Shown here in pieces: positions 36,815-45,597 of a stretch of 64,000 bases of DNA (its first letter is position 1; each line of letters opens with the position of its first letter). The notes under the pieces are model-generated. The model did no database searches. It was not told the DNA's origin and saw only the letters and a program-made list of their open reading frames with translations. The translations under genes and the position numbers were made by a program. The DNA comes from Psychromarinibacter sediminicola (GTDB lineage: Bacteria; Pseudomonadota; Alphaproteobacteria; Rhodobacterales; Rhodobacteraceae): NCBI RefSeq assembly GCF_029168335.1, contig NZ_JARGYC010000002.1:80799-144798 (forward strand), given 5' to 3'.

Positions 36815-38521
36815 TCAACCCGGCAATGTGGCGATGTCCAGCAGGGCGGTCCTGCCGGTATCGGCGACGTCCAGCGCCTCGCGGATCGCGGGCAGGACGT
36901 CGGCGGGATCGGTGATGCGTTTCGCCCAGGCCCGGCTGGCCTCGGCGGTCTTGCTGAAATCGGGCGAGGGCTTCAGCGCGGTCAGCGGCATCCGGTTGGC
37001 TTTCGCGGCATAGCCGTCCCTGTAGAGGCCGGTGACGGAGTTCCGCACCGCGCCCCATTCCTCGTTGTTGAGCACGATCAGGACAACGCCCAGCTCCAGC
37101 GCCTCGGCGATCTGGTGGCAGGCCGTGGGGTTGGCGAACATGTAGCTGCCGTCGCCCAGCGTCGCGACGCAGGTGCGGTCGCGGTCGGCCAGCTTGGCGC
37201 CCAGCGCGGCCGGGAAGGACCAGCCGAGCCCGCCGGAATGCGGCTCCTGGAACCAGCTGTTCCGCTCGCGCCGCTCCAGCGGGCCGAGCATGCAGCCGAG
37301 TTCCGAGAAGACGGAGGAAGTCCGGCCCTCCAGCGCCACGCTGAGCTGCAGGCTGACATAGGCCTTGGTGATGCCCTTGGCGCATTCCGCGGCCGCCTCG
37401 GCGATCTGCTTGCGGGTCTCCTCCGCCGCCATCGCGACACGTGCGCGGCGCTCTGCGATGGCGCTCTCGTCCCGGTCCAGCCCCTCCATCGCCGCGATCA
37501 GCGCCGGGATCGTGTCGGCGTTCTCGCCCGCGATGGACAGGTCGGACCGGAAAGTCCGCGTCGGGAAGCGGTGGAAGATCGGGTCGGGGCCCATGTTGAT
37601 GACGCGGGCCTCGGGGTTCACCGGATGCTTGTCCGGCCACCACGGCGCCAGGCAGTCCAGCACCACGACCACGTCGGCCTCGGCCAGCCACGGGGTCGGA
37701 TCGGCGCCGATATGGCAGGGATGGTCGGTAGGGATCGCCAGATGCGTCGCCCACCAGGAACAGACGGGAATGCCCCAGTCCTCGGCCCATTTCCCGAAGG
37801 CGGCGAAGCTGTCGGCGTCCCCCGCGCCGCGCTCCGCAATGATCAGCGGGCGCTCCGCCTCGGCCAGCCACTGCGCCGCCGTGGCGATGGCCTGCGGGTT
37901 GGCGCCCACGACCGAGGGGGTCATCGTCGCCGGCGCCCCGATGGCCCCGGCATCGACCGTCTCGCACAGCACCTCCCGCGGGAGCGACATGTAGACCGGC
38001 CCCTTCGGCGTGGAATTGGCGATGGCGTGCGCCCGGTCCAGAAGCGGCGCGATCTGTTCGGGGAAGGACAGCTCGTTCTCCCACTTGCAGCTCTCGCGCA
38101 CCAGCGCGGCCTGGTCGCGCATCTCCTGCCCCCAGCCGATGGGCACGGTCCGGGCGCCGAAACGGGTGTCCTCGGTCACCGGGGTCTTGCCGGACATCAG
38201 GATCATCGGCACGTGCTCGCAGGCGGCGTTGATCGCCCCGATCGCGCCGTTCGCCAGCCCGACATTGGTGTGCAGCATCACCGCTTGCGACTTGCCCGTG
38301 ACCAGGTAATAGCCGTGGGCCATCCCCATCGCCGCGTGCTCGTGCGGGATGACCAGCGCCTGGGGCATTTCCTCGCCCTTCGCCGCAGCCTCGGCCAGCC
38401 CCTCGATGATCGGGGGAAAGTCGGTGCCGGAATTGGCAAAGACATAATCCACACCCAGCGCCTTCAGGCGGGGAAAGATCGCCCCGCCGGCGCTCAGGTT
38501 CCTACCGTCGTCCTTGGCCAT
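36815..38521 (-). CDS. Thiamine diphosphate-dependent enzyme, acetolactate synthase-like
   Basis: ThDP enzyme of 568 residues with three domains in the usual order. The PYR domain has FANSGTDFPPIIE and the catalytic Glu region VIPHEHAAMGMAHGYY; the central domain is reduced; the PP domain has the ThDP-binding GDGSYMFANPTACHQ and a downstream LNNEEW segment. It starts 2 bases after the DctM stop, so it is coupled to the TRAP genes. The substrate is unknown; a 2-oxo acid delivered by the transporter is likely. Confidence 0.88.
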   Translation of the reverse strand: MAKDDGRNLSAGGAIFPRLKALGVDYVFANSGTDFPPIIEGLAEAAAKGEEMPQALVIPHEHAAMGMAHGYYLVTGKSQAVMLHTNVGLANGAIGAINAACEHVPMILMSGKTPVTEDTRFGARTVPIGWGQEMRDQAALVRESCKWENELSFPEQIAPLLDRAHAIANSTPKGPVYMSLPREVLCETVDAGAIGAPATMTPSVVGANPQAIATAAQWLAEAERPLIIAERGAGDADSFAAFGKWAEDWGIPVCSWWATHLAIPTDHPCHIGADPTPWLAEADVVVVLDCLAPWWPDKHPVNPEARVINMGPDPIFHRFPTRTFRSDLSIAGENADTIPALIAAMEGLDRDESAIAERRARVAMAAEETRKQIAEAAAECAKGITKAYVSLQLSVALEGRTSSVFSELGCMLGPLERRERNSWFQEPHSGGLGWSFPAALGAKLADRDRTCVATLGDGSYMFANPTACHQIAEALELGVVLIVLNNEEWGAVRNSVTGLYRDGYAAKANRMPLTALKPSPDFSKTAEASRAWAKRITDPADVLPAIREALDVADTGRTALLDIATLPG

Positions 38522-38523
38522 GG

Positions 38524-39882
38524 TCACCAGCCCTCGATCAGTTTCGGAAGCCAGAGCGTCACGACCGGGAACGAGAACAGGATCGTCACGCGCACGATCT
38601 CGGCGGCGAAGAAGGGCAGGACGCCCTTGAAGGTCTCGGACATCGGCGTCTCTTTCGCCAGCGCCGAGATGACGAAGACGTTCATGCCCACAGGCGGCGT
38701 GATCAGTCCCAGTTCCACGACGATCAGCGCCAATATCCCGAACCAGATCTTCAGATCCTCGGTCGACATGCCGAAGCCCGAACCCTCGGCCGGCATGTAG
38801 AGCCCGCCGTTGATCTCCACCAGCACCGGCCAGAAAAACGGGATGACCAGCAGGATCATCGACAGCGAATCCATCAGACAGCCCAAGAGGATCAGCGCCA
38901 GAAGCAGGATCGCGACGATGACGAAGGGCGCCATGCCGGAATTCGCGATCCATTCGGCGGTGGCCTGCGGCAGGCCAATGCGGGACATGAAGATCTTCAT
39001 CAGTTCCGCGCCCAGCAGGATCAGGTAGATCATGCCGGTGGTGCCGGCGGTCTCCTTCAGCGACTCGACGATGGCCGACAGGCCCAGCCGCCCCTTGAAG
39101 GTGCCGTAGACCCAGACCAGCGCCGCGCCGACGGCGGCCGCGGGGGTCGGGTTGAAGATGCCGCCATAGATGCCGCCCAGCACCAGCCCGAAGATCACCG
39201 CCACGGGCACCATGCCCAGCGTCGCGTCGCGCCATTCCTTGAAGTCGACGCCGCCGTGCTTGGGGCCCGCGTCGGGCTTGATGGCGACGTAGACGGCGAT
39301 GGTCAGGATGAACAGGATCACCGCCAGCACGCCGGGGATCATCGCGGCGGCGAACATCGTGACGATGTTGGCCTCGACGATGATGGCGTAGATGATCAGC
39401 ACCACCGAGGGCGGGATCAGGATGCCCAGCACCCCGCCGGCGGCGAGCGACCCGGTGGCCAGCGCGCCCGAGTAGTTGAAGCGTTTCAGTTCCGGCAGGG
39501 CGACCTTGCCCATGGTCGAGGCCGTCGCCAGCGACGAGCCGCAGACCGCCCCGAACCCGGCGCAACCGGCGATCGCGGCCATTGCGGTGCCGCCGCGGAT
39601 CCAGCCGAGCCAGGCGTTCGCCCCGCGGAACAGCGCCTGCGACAGGCCCGCGCGCGCCGCGAGCGCGCCCATCAGCACGAACATCGGCACGACCGACAGG
39701 CCGTAGTTGGAGAACACGCCCCAGCCCAGCGTCTTCAACTGCGAGAACAGGAAGGCGGGGCCGCTGACGATCATGAAGCCGACGCCGCCAACCAGGATCA
39801 TCGAATAGGCGATGGGAATCCGGATCGCGATCAGCGCGATCAGGACGACGAGACCGAGAATGCCGATTGTGATCGGGTCCAT
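38524..39882 (-). CDS. dctM: TRAP transporter large permease (DctM)
   Basis: Large membrane subunit of a TRAP carrier, 452 residues with about twelve helices. Family features are IPIAYSMILVGGVGF, GFGAVCGSSLATASTMGKVALPEL and GILIPPSVVLIIYAIIVE. It couples sodium influx to uptake of an organic acid delivered by the DctP protein. The gene follows DctQ by 7 bases. Confidence 0.95.
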   Translation of the reverse strand: MDPITIGILGLVVLIALIAIRIPIAYSMILVGGVGFMIVSGPAFLFSQLKTLGWGVFSNYGLSVVPMFVLMGALAARAGLSQALFRGANAWLGWIRGGTAMAAIAGCAGFGAVCGSSLATASTMGKVALPELKRFNYSGALATGSLAAGGVLGILIPPSVVLIIYAIIVEANIVTMFAAAMIPGVLAVILFILTIAVYVAIKPDAGPKHGGVDFKEWRDATLGMVPVAVIFGLVLGGIYGGIFNPTPAAAVGAALVWVYGTFKGRLGLSAIVESLKETAGTTGMIYLILLGAELMKIFMSRIGLPQATAEWIANSGMAPFVIVAILLLALILLGCLMDSLSMILLVIPFFWPVLVEINGGLYMPAEGSGFGMSTEDLKIWFGILALIVVELGLITPPVGMNVFVISALAKETPMSETFKGVLPFFAAEIVRVTILFSFPVVTLWLPKLIEGW

Positions 39883-39889
39883 CTGGCGG

Positions 39890-40399
39890 TTACCTCCGGA
39901 ACATGTCGGTCAGCGCGTCGACCAGCGAGGCGAAGCTCGCCACGACCAGGAGCGCAAGGGACAGCAGACAGCCGGCATAACCCCACCAGAGCGGGATTTG
40001 CAGCAGCGCTGTGGTCGTGTCGTAGGTCCGCTGATCCAGCATGCCGTAATACATCCGCCACAGCAGAACCGCGCCGAAGATCAGCGCCACGATCGCACCC
40101 AGCATCGAGAACAGCGATAGCCAGAACTTCGATGCGCGCGCGGTAAAGATGTCGGCCGTCACGTTCAGCCCGGCGATCTGGCAGTAGGGCAGGAACGAGA
40201 AGGCGGCGATGGCGACGCCCACCTCCGTCAGTTCGAAATCGCCGGGCAGGCCCTTGTTGAACACGGCCGCCGCGATCACCGACGCCACGTTCACCACGAC
40301 CACGGCCAACAGGACCACACCGCCCAGGATTGCCCAGGCGGTGCAGATGCGAAGGACGAGGCCGTGAAGCCTCGTCCCGTTGTGCACAGCGTCGCTCAT
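39890..40399 (-). CDS. dctQ: TRAP transporter small permease (DctQ)
   Basis: Small membrane subunit of 169 residues with four predicted helices and the conserved early stretch around FNKGLPGDFELTEVGVAI. Encoded between the DctP and DctM genes, one base after the DctP stop. It stabilises the DctM carrier and the docking of DctP. Confidence 0.93.
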   Translation of the reverse strand: MSDAVHNGTRLHGLVLRICTAWAILGGVVLLAVVVVNVASVIAAAVFNKGLPGDFELTEVGVAIAAFSFLPYCQIAGLNVTADIFTARASKFWLSLFSMLGAIVALIFGAVLLWRMYYGMLDQRTYDTTTALLQIPLWWGYAGCLLSLALLVVASFASLVDALTDMFRR

Positions 40400-40400
40400 C

Positions 40401-41453
40401 TCACATGCTGCTGTCGGAGTCGGTGTTCTCGGCGATCAGTTCCTGGGCCCGCTCCACCAGGCCGGCGCCGTCGAGCCCCTTGTTGGTGACTTCCTCGATC
40501 CAGCGGTCCTGCACCGGCTCCAGCGCGGTCATGAACGCCTCGGTCTCGTCCTCGGTCAGCATGATGTGGGTCTTGCCCGCCTCTTCGGCCATCTTGATGC
40601 CGAAGTCGTCGCCGGCACGCCAGACATCGGCGACCTCGGCCCACCATTCGCGGCCGGAGGCATCGCGGAACGCCTGCTTGATGTCGTCCGGCAGACCGTC
40701 CCAGCGGGACTGGTTCATCGACACCTGGAACGTGGTGGTGCCGAAGCGCGTCTCTTCATGCCCCTCGATGAAGTAATCGATCTGGTTGTGCAGCTTCAGC
40801 GGCGGGATGATCTCCCACGGCAGCAGCGTCGCGTCGACCACCTTCTTCGACAGCGCGGCCGGCACTTCCGGCACCGGCATGGCGATCGGCTGGGCGCCCA
40901 GCGCCTCGATCACCCAGGCGCCGGTGCGGGTGGGAATGCGGATCTTCATGCCCTCGGTGTCCTCGGGCGAGCGCACCTCCTCGTCCACCGTCATCAGCGC
41001 CTGGCCGGCATGGACGTGCAGCCACATCACCTCCAGACCCTGGTAGTCGTCGGCGAGGTACTCGTCGAACATGTCGTACATCGCGAGGTTGGTCGCCCGG
41101 ATGTCGTTCAGGTAGACGCCGGGCAGTTCGAACACCTCGGTGCGCGGGAACTGCCCGGGGGTATAGCCGTTGACGGTCCAGATGATGTCGACCACGCCGT
41201 CGCGCGCCTGCTGGACCAGTTCGGGCGGTGTGCCGCCGAGGGTCATGGCGGGGTAGATCTCGATCTCCACCTGGCCGCCGGAGTTCTCCTCGACCTGCCG
41301 GGCCCAGGGCTCCAGCATGTTGGCCTGCGCGGGCGATTGCGCGCCGAGCAGGTGGTGCAGCTTGAACGTGTATTCCTGCGCCGTGGCCGTTCCGGCCAGC
41401 GCAAGCGTCACGGCCGAAGCCGCGAGCGGGGTGAAAAGGGTGTTGAGTCTCAT
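40401..41453 (-). CDS. dctP: TRAP transporter substrate-binding protein (DctP)
   Basis: Periplasmic binding protein of 350 residues. A signal peptide (ending near AGTATAQEY) is followed by KLHHLLGAQSPAQANMLEPWA and the substrate-arginine region MKIRIPTRTGAWVIEALGAQPIAMP typical of DctP proteins. Its ATG overlaps the GntR stop by ATGA, placing the regulator at the head of the operon. The bound ligand is probably a carboxylate. Confidence 0.95.
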   Translation of the reverse strand: MRLNTLFTPLAASAVTLALAGTATAQEYTFKLHHLLGAQSPAQANMLEPWARQVEENSGGQVEIEIYPAMTLGGTPPELVQQARDGVVDIIWTVNGYTPGQFPRTEVFELPGVYLNDIRATNLAMYDMFDEYLADDYQGLEVMWLHVHAGQALMTVDEEVRSPEDTEGMKIRIPTRTGAWVIEALGAQPIAMPVPEVPAALSKKVVDATLLPWEIIPPLKLHNQIDYFIEGHEETRFGTTTFQVSMNQSRWDGLPDDIKQAFRDASGREWWAEVADVWRAGDDFGIKMAEEAGKTHIMLTEDETEAFMTALEPVQDRWIEEVTNKGLDGAGLVERAQELIAENTDSDSSM

Positions 41454-42232
41454 TGGTGACCTCCCTGTTTGAGACGTGACGATTCCGCCGGGGTGCTCTC
41501 TCCGGCGATCATGGCGAAAGCGGGCGCGGCATCAACTGAATCCTGCCCGTCATACATCACGGCGTGGTAATCCTCCCAGGCCAGCCGGGCATGTTCCCGG
41601 GCCAGCGCCTCGGCCCGCGTGCCCTCGCCGCGGCGCACGGCGTCCAGGATCGCGCGATGCTGTTCCTGGGCGCGAATGAAGGACCGCCGCACGCGCGGCT
41701 TGTCATAGAGCTCCGCCGGAAAGGCATTCGGCGTGGCGAACGGAAGCCGGATGGCGCGCAGGAGCTCGCGTTCCATGGTGCCCGAGCCGGAGATGCGCGC
41801 GAGCTGTCGGTGAAACCGGTCGTTCAGACTGGCGTAGCGCTCGAATTCCAGCGTTTCGGGCGAGTCCCGCAGCACTGTGTCGATCTGGCAGATCAGGCCC
41901 TCGCAATGGCGAAGCACCTCGGGCGCGGCGCCGCGTTCGGCGGCGCGGCGCAGGACGGTGCCTTCCAGCACGCCGCGCAGCTCCATCGCGTCCATCACGT
42001 CGTCCCGGGTGAAAAGGCGCACGGTGCAGCGGCCCGATCCGCTGCGCACCATCAGCCCCTCGTCGACGAGCTGCGCCAGCGCCTCGCGGGCCGGCGTGCG
42101 CGAGATGTTCAGCAACTCGCCCGCGGCGGCCTCGGAGATGTGCTGATCCGGCCGGAACTCGCCCGACAGGATTCGCGCGCGCAATTCGCGCACGGCCCTG
42201 TCGACCAGCTGTTCCTTTCCGGACTCGGCCAT
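41450..42232 (-). CDS. GntR-family regulator (FadR/FCD type) of the TRAP operon
   Basis: DNA-binding regulator of 260 residues. An N-terminal winged helix (ISEAAAGELLNISRTPAREALAQLVDEGL) is followed by an all-helical FCD effector domain containing the metal-site-like NDRFHRQL and EQHRAILDAV. The start is the ATG at 42232. It heads the TRAP/ThDP/MetE-like operon and is likely autoregulated through the GTATAC palindromes just upstream. Confidence 0.92.
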   Translation of the reverse strand: MAESGKEQLVDRAVRELRARILSGEFRPDQHISEAAAGELLNISRTPAREALAQLVDEGLMVRSGSGRCTVRLFTRDDVMDAMELRGVLEGTVLRRAAERGAAPEVLRHCEGLICQIDTVLRDSPETLEFERYASLNDRFHRQLARISGSGTMERELLRAIRLPFATPNAFPAELYDKPRVRRSFIRAQEQHRAILDAVRRGEGTRAEALAREHARLAWEDYHAVMYDGQDSVDAAPAFAMIAGESTPAESSRLKQGGHQ

Positions 42233-42270
42233 CACCCCTCCCCGAAAGTGTCGGCTGCGGAGTGCGTAAC

Positions 42271-42332
42271 CTGTATACCGTTGGCCGTCAAACGCTTTGA
42301 TGCGCCACGCGGTCGGGCTGCTTCCGTATACT
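42271..42332. promoter_or_regulatory. Pair of GTATAC palindromes upstream of the GntR gene
   Basis: Two similar sites, CTGTATACCG (42271-42280) and CCGTATACTG (42324-42333), share the GTATAC core and are roughly inverted relative to each other. They lie 39 and 92 bases upstream of the regulator's start. FCD-type GntR proteins commonly bind GTATAC-like palindromes, so these are candidate operators for the regulator that follows. Confidence 0.6.
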
Positions 42333-42414
42333 GTTGTCGGGGAGTGCTGCGCCGGCTCCCGCCGCTGCACGATAACCGGCCCGCTGCCACGGGTACGAGC
42401 GGCAGCGACGGTGC

Positions 42415-43278
42415 CTAGTCCCCGTGGTCCTGCTGGCGGCGCACCTCCTCGCGCACCTGGCCCCAGGCCAGCAGCGAGAAGATCGCCGTGCCGCCGACGA
42501 TATTCCCGGCCAGGACGGGAAGGAAGAACCGGAAAGCGGCCTCTGACGGCGACAGCGCATCGGCGAGCAGCAGCATCCACATCTCGACCGAACCGACGAT
42601 GATATGCGTGAAGTCCCCCGCCGCGATCAGCCAGGTGAAGCTGAGCACCAGGAGGAACCCCGCTCCTTCGGCCTGCGGCAGCATCCAGACGATGGCCGCG
42701 ATCAGGATACCCGCCGGGATCGCGCGGGCGAACGCCACGTCGGCATCGAAGCTCGCCGCGTGCTCGGAGATGGCCAGCGTGGCCGCATGCACATCGGCGG
42801 GCAGCGCCGCCGTGTAGGTGAAGAACAGCGCGGCGGCCAGGGCGCCGATCACGTTCCCGGTCAGCACGATGCCCCAGAGCGCGGCCGCCCGCTGATAATA
42901 GCGGCGGCACGGGTCCGACATCAGCGGCATGACCGTGGTGATCGTGTTCTCGGTGAACAGCTGCATCTTGCCCATGATCACCAGGAGAAAGCCGAAAGCG
43001 TAGCCCAGGTTTTCGATCAGGTAGCGGCCGGGCACGTCGGGCAGGTGCGTGCGGAAGATGGCCTCGGCCACCAGCGAAAAGCTGATCAGCCCGCCGGCCG
43101 CCATCGCCGACCAGATCAGCGAGTGGAACGGGCGCTCCAGCTCCTCGCGCGCGTCGCGGCGGACGACCTCGTAGATCAGGCGGGGAGCAAGCGGCGTCGC
43201 CTCCTCCACCGCGATCTGGTCGGCTTCCTGCTCGACCAGGTTGTCGGTCTGCTTGTCGTCCTCGGTCCGATCCTTCAT
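42415..43278 (-). CDS. Formate/nitrite transporter (FNT) family channel, YfdC-like
   Basis: Pentameric-channel-type membrane protein of 287 residues with six helices. The FNT signature regions are visible as FGFLLVIMGKMQLFTENT, LTGNVIGALAAAL and LVLSFTWLIAAGDFTHIIVGSVE. The long charged N-terminus and absence of the usual focal sequence place it closer to YfdC than to FocA or NirC. The transported ion is not certain. It stands between the GntR gene and the sugar ABC operon. Confidence 0.87.
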   Translation of the reverse strand: MKDRTEDDKQTDNLVEQEADQIAVEEATPLAPRLIYEVVRRDAREELERPFHSLIWSAMAAGGLISFSLVAEAIFRTHLPDVPGRYLIENLGYAFGFLLVIMGKMQLFTENTITTVMPLMSDPCRRYYQRAAALWGIVLTGNVIGALAAALFFTYTAALPADVHAATLAISEHAASFDADVAFARAIPAGILIAAIVWMLPQAEGAGFLLVLSFTWLIAAGDFTHIIVGSVEMWMLLLADALSPSEAAFRFFLPVLAGNIVGGTAIFSLLAWGQVREEVRRQQDHGD

Positions 43279-43303
43279 GCGCGGGTCCGTCCTGCTGGCA
43301 AGG

Positions 43304-43330
43304 AAAAGGGCGGCGCTGTCGGCACCGCCC
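43304..43330 (-). terminator. Rho-independent terminator after the sugar ABC operon
   Basis: On the minus strand a 9-base stem (GGGCGGTGC with GCGCCGCCC, one T-G pair), loop CGACA, then TTTT. It lies 45 bases downstream of the ATPase gene and before the FNT gene, so it should end the xylose-type operon. Confidence 0.85.
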
Positions 43331-43375
43331 TCCCATGCACTAGCTAGCCCGGAGTTTCCGCGCGGCGAATCCGCG

Positions 43376-44161
43376 TCAGACGGCGTCCGCCTCGGCCTGG
43401 CCCGGCTTTTTGCCGAGAATGATCATGCCCAGCAGGTCGTCGTCGGTCACATCCGCGATGTCGACGGTGCCGACAAGCCGGCCGTTCTTCATCACGCTGG
43501 CCCGATCGCACAGCTGCATGACCTGGTGGATGTCGTGGTCGATCAGGAAGATGCCGATGCCCTTCTTCTTCAGCTCGTCGACCAGCTCGGCGACCATCCG
43601 CGTCTCTTCCACGCCAAGCGCCGCGGTCGGCTCGTCCATGATCAGGATCTTGGCGTTGAAATAGACCGCCCGGCTGATCGCGACCGACTGGCGCTGACCG
43701 CCGGACAGCCCCTTTACCGGCGTGTTGTAGCGGCGGAAGTTCGGCGTCAGCTGACCCATGATCTTCCGCGTTTCGGCCTCCATCGCGGCATCGTCCAGGA
43801 ACCCCGCAGGCGTCGTGATCTCGCGCCCCAGGAACAGGTTCGAGGCGGCGTCGAGGTTATCGGCCAGCGCCAGGTACTGATAGATCGTCTCGATCTGGTA
43901 GTTCCGGGCGTCCCGCGGGTTGTTGATCTGCACCTCCTCGCCGTTGACGAGGATCTGGCCGCCGTCGCGCTGCAGCGCGCCGGAGAGCATCTTCATCAGC
44001 ACCGACTTGCCGGCGCCGTTGTGGCCGAGGATTCCCACGACCTCGCCGGGATAGACATCGACGGTCACGTGATCCACGGCTCGGATACCGCCGAACGCCT
44101 TCTGCATGTCCCGCATCTCGACCAGGGGCGTGCCGCTGCGGTCGACTCTTTCCTTGCTCAT
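43376..44161 (-). CDS. xylG: Sugar ABC transporter ATP-binding protein (single-domain, XylG/FrcA-like)
   Basis: ATPase of the CUT2 sugar importer, 261 residues. Walker A is GHNGAGKSV, the signature GLSGGQRQS, Walker [13 protein letters not shown] and the switch LIDHD. Classical XylG has two fused ATPase domains of about 500 residues; this has one, as in FrcA of rhizobia, so it must act as a homodimer. It begins 3 bases after the permease stop. Confidence 0.88.
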   Translation of the reverse strand: MSKERVDRSGTPLVEMRDMQKAFGGIRAVDHVTVDVYPGEVVGILGHNGAGKSVLMKMLSGALQRDGGQILVNGEEVQINNPRDARNYQIETIYQYLALADNLDAASNLFLGREITTPAGFLDDAAMEAETRKIMGQLTPNFRRYNTPVKGLSGGQRQSVAISRAVYFNAKILIMDEPTAALGVEETRMVAELVDELKKKGIGIFLIDHDIHQVMQLCDRASVMKNGRLVGTVDIADVTDDDLLGMIILGKKPGQAEADAV

Positions 44162-44164
44162 GGC

Positions 44165-45517
44165 TCAGCCTCCCGTTCGGCCGCGATAGACAATGTCGAT
44201 CCAGACGGCGAAGACCAGGACGATACCCACGACGATGTTCTGATAGGGGGCGTCCACGCCCACCATCGCCATCCCGGACTGCAGCGACTGCATGATGAGG
44301 GCGCCGAGGATGGCGCCGTAGATCGTGCCGATCCCGCCCGACAGCGCCGTGCCGCCGATCACCGCCGCCGCGATGACGCGCAGCTCGTCCAGCGTGCCGA
44401 TGTCGTTGGAGTGGAACGTCTGGCGCGCGCTGGCGACCAGCGCCGCGAGGGCGCAAAGCGCGCCGACGATCATGAACACCTTGACGATCAGCGCCCGGGT
44501 CCGGATACCGGCCAGCTCCGCCGCCTCGGGGTTGCCGCCATAGGCGAAGATGTAGCGGCCCAGCCGCGTGCGCTGCGCAAGCACGGTCATCACGATCGCC
44601 ACCACGATCAGCAGAAAGACCGAAATGGGCAGGCCGTAGCCGGTGCTGAAGCCTTCCGGCATCACCTCGCCCCGGTCCTCGAACATGCGCTTGAGCCGGC
44701 CGACGGGCACCTCGTAGGCGTTCAGGACGGCGACGAAGCCCAGGATCACGACCGCCGCGACGCCGCCCAGGGTCAGTTCGGCCCAGATCGGCTTGACCGG
44801 GAAGTCGTGCGTCAGGCGGGCGCGGCGGGCGCTGACCAGCGCATAGACCGTCGCGGCGACGGCCAGCGCGCCGAACACCCAGGACCAGGTCACGCCCAGC
44901 GTCCCGTTGATGCCGCCGAACAGCTGGAAATTCTCGTCCAGCGGGCCGATGGTCTGGCCGCGGCTCAGGTGCCAGGCCACGTTGCGCCAGACGAACAGGC
45001 CGCCCAGCGTGACGATGAAGGCGGGGATCGTCAGATAGCCGATCAGCCAGCCGTGGAACGCGCCGATCGCCATGCCGGTGATCAGCCCGACCAGGATCGA
45101 CAGCGGCGCGATCAGCGGATGCTCCAGCCCCAGGCTCATCCAGTCGGGCAGGACGACGGTCTGCATCACCGCCATCATCGCCGAACAGGTGGCCAAGAGC
45201 GAGCCGACCGACAGGTCGATGTTGCGGGTGACGATGACAAAGACCATGCCAGTCGCCATGATCGCGACGGATACGGTCTGGATCGTCAGGTTGAAAATGT
45301 TGCGCGGGGTCAGGAAACGGCCCTCGACCAGCCACGACAGCGGGTTCCCCGACAATTCGCCCCGGAGCACCTGAAAGTTGATGCCGGTCCAGACCTGGAA
45401 CACCAGGCAGATCATCAGGAAGGCGCCGATCATCCCCAGAAGGCGGGTGTCGACTTCCAGCGCGGCCAGGAAATTGCGGGGTTTGACGATGGTCGGGCCT
45501 TGCGCCTCGTCGGTCAT
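44165..45517 (-). CDS. xylH: Sugar ABC transporter permease (XylH-like)
   Basis: CUT2-family permease of 450 residues with about ten to twelve helices. It has VIVTRNIDLSVGSLLATCSAMMA and GLPISVFLL, and the C-terminal VIGGTALSGGIGTIYGAILGA loop that is diagnostic for Rbs/Xyl permeases. The extra loop around residues 230-290 matches XylH rather than the shorter RbsC. Separated from the binding-protein gene by 80 bases that contain a strong hairpin. Confidence 0.9.
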   Translation of the reverse strand: MTDEAQGPTIVKPRNFLAALEVDTRLLGMIGAFLMICLVFQVWTGINFQVLRGELSGNPLSWLVEGRFLTPRNIFNLTIQTVSVAIMATGMVFVIVTRNIDLSVGSLLATCSAMMAVMQTVVLPDWMSLGLEHPLIAPLSILVGLITGMAIGAFHGWLIGYLTIPAFIVTLGGLFVWRNVAWHLSRGQTIGPLDENFQLFGGINGTLGVTWSWVFGALAVAATVYALVSARRARLTHDFPVKPIWAELTLGGVAAVVILGFVAVLNAYEVPVGRLKRMFEDRGEVMPEGFSTGYGLPISVFLLIVVAIVMTVLAQRTRLGRYIFAYGGNPEAAELAGIRTRALIVKVFMIVGALCALAALVASARQTFHSNDIGTLDELRVIAAAVIGGTALSGGIGTIYGAILGALIMQSLQSGMAMVGVDAPYQNIVVGIVLVFAVWIDIVYRGRTGG

Positions 45518-45549
45518 CTGCGGCCTCTCGCGTGCAGGGGTCGTGCAGC

Positions 45550-45576
45550 GTGCCGCCCCGCGTCACGGGGCGGCAC
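45550..45576 (-). promoter_or_regulatory. Intercistronic hairpin between xylF and xylH
   Basis: A perfect 11-base stem (GTGCCGCCCCG with CGGGGCGGCAC) with loop CGTCA, 21 bases downstream of the binding-protein stop. It has no T-tract. Such hairpins commonly protect the binding-protein mRNA or reduce read-through so that the binding protein is made in excess over the membrane parts. Confidence 0.7.
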
Positions 45577-45597
45577 CGGTCCGGATCGCGGAGGCGA

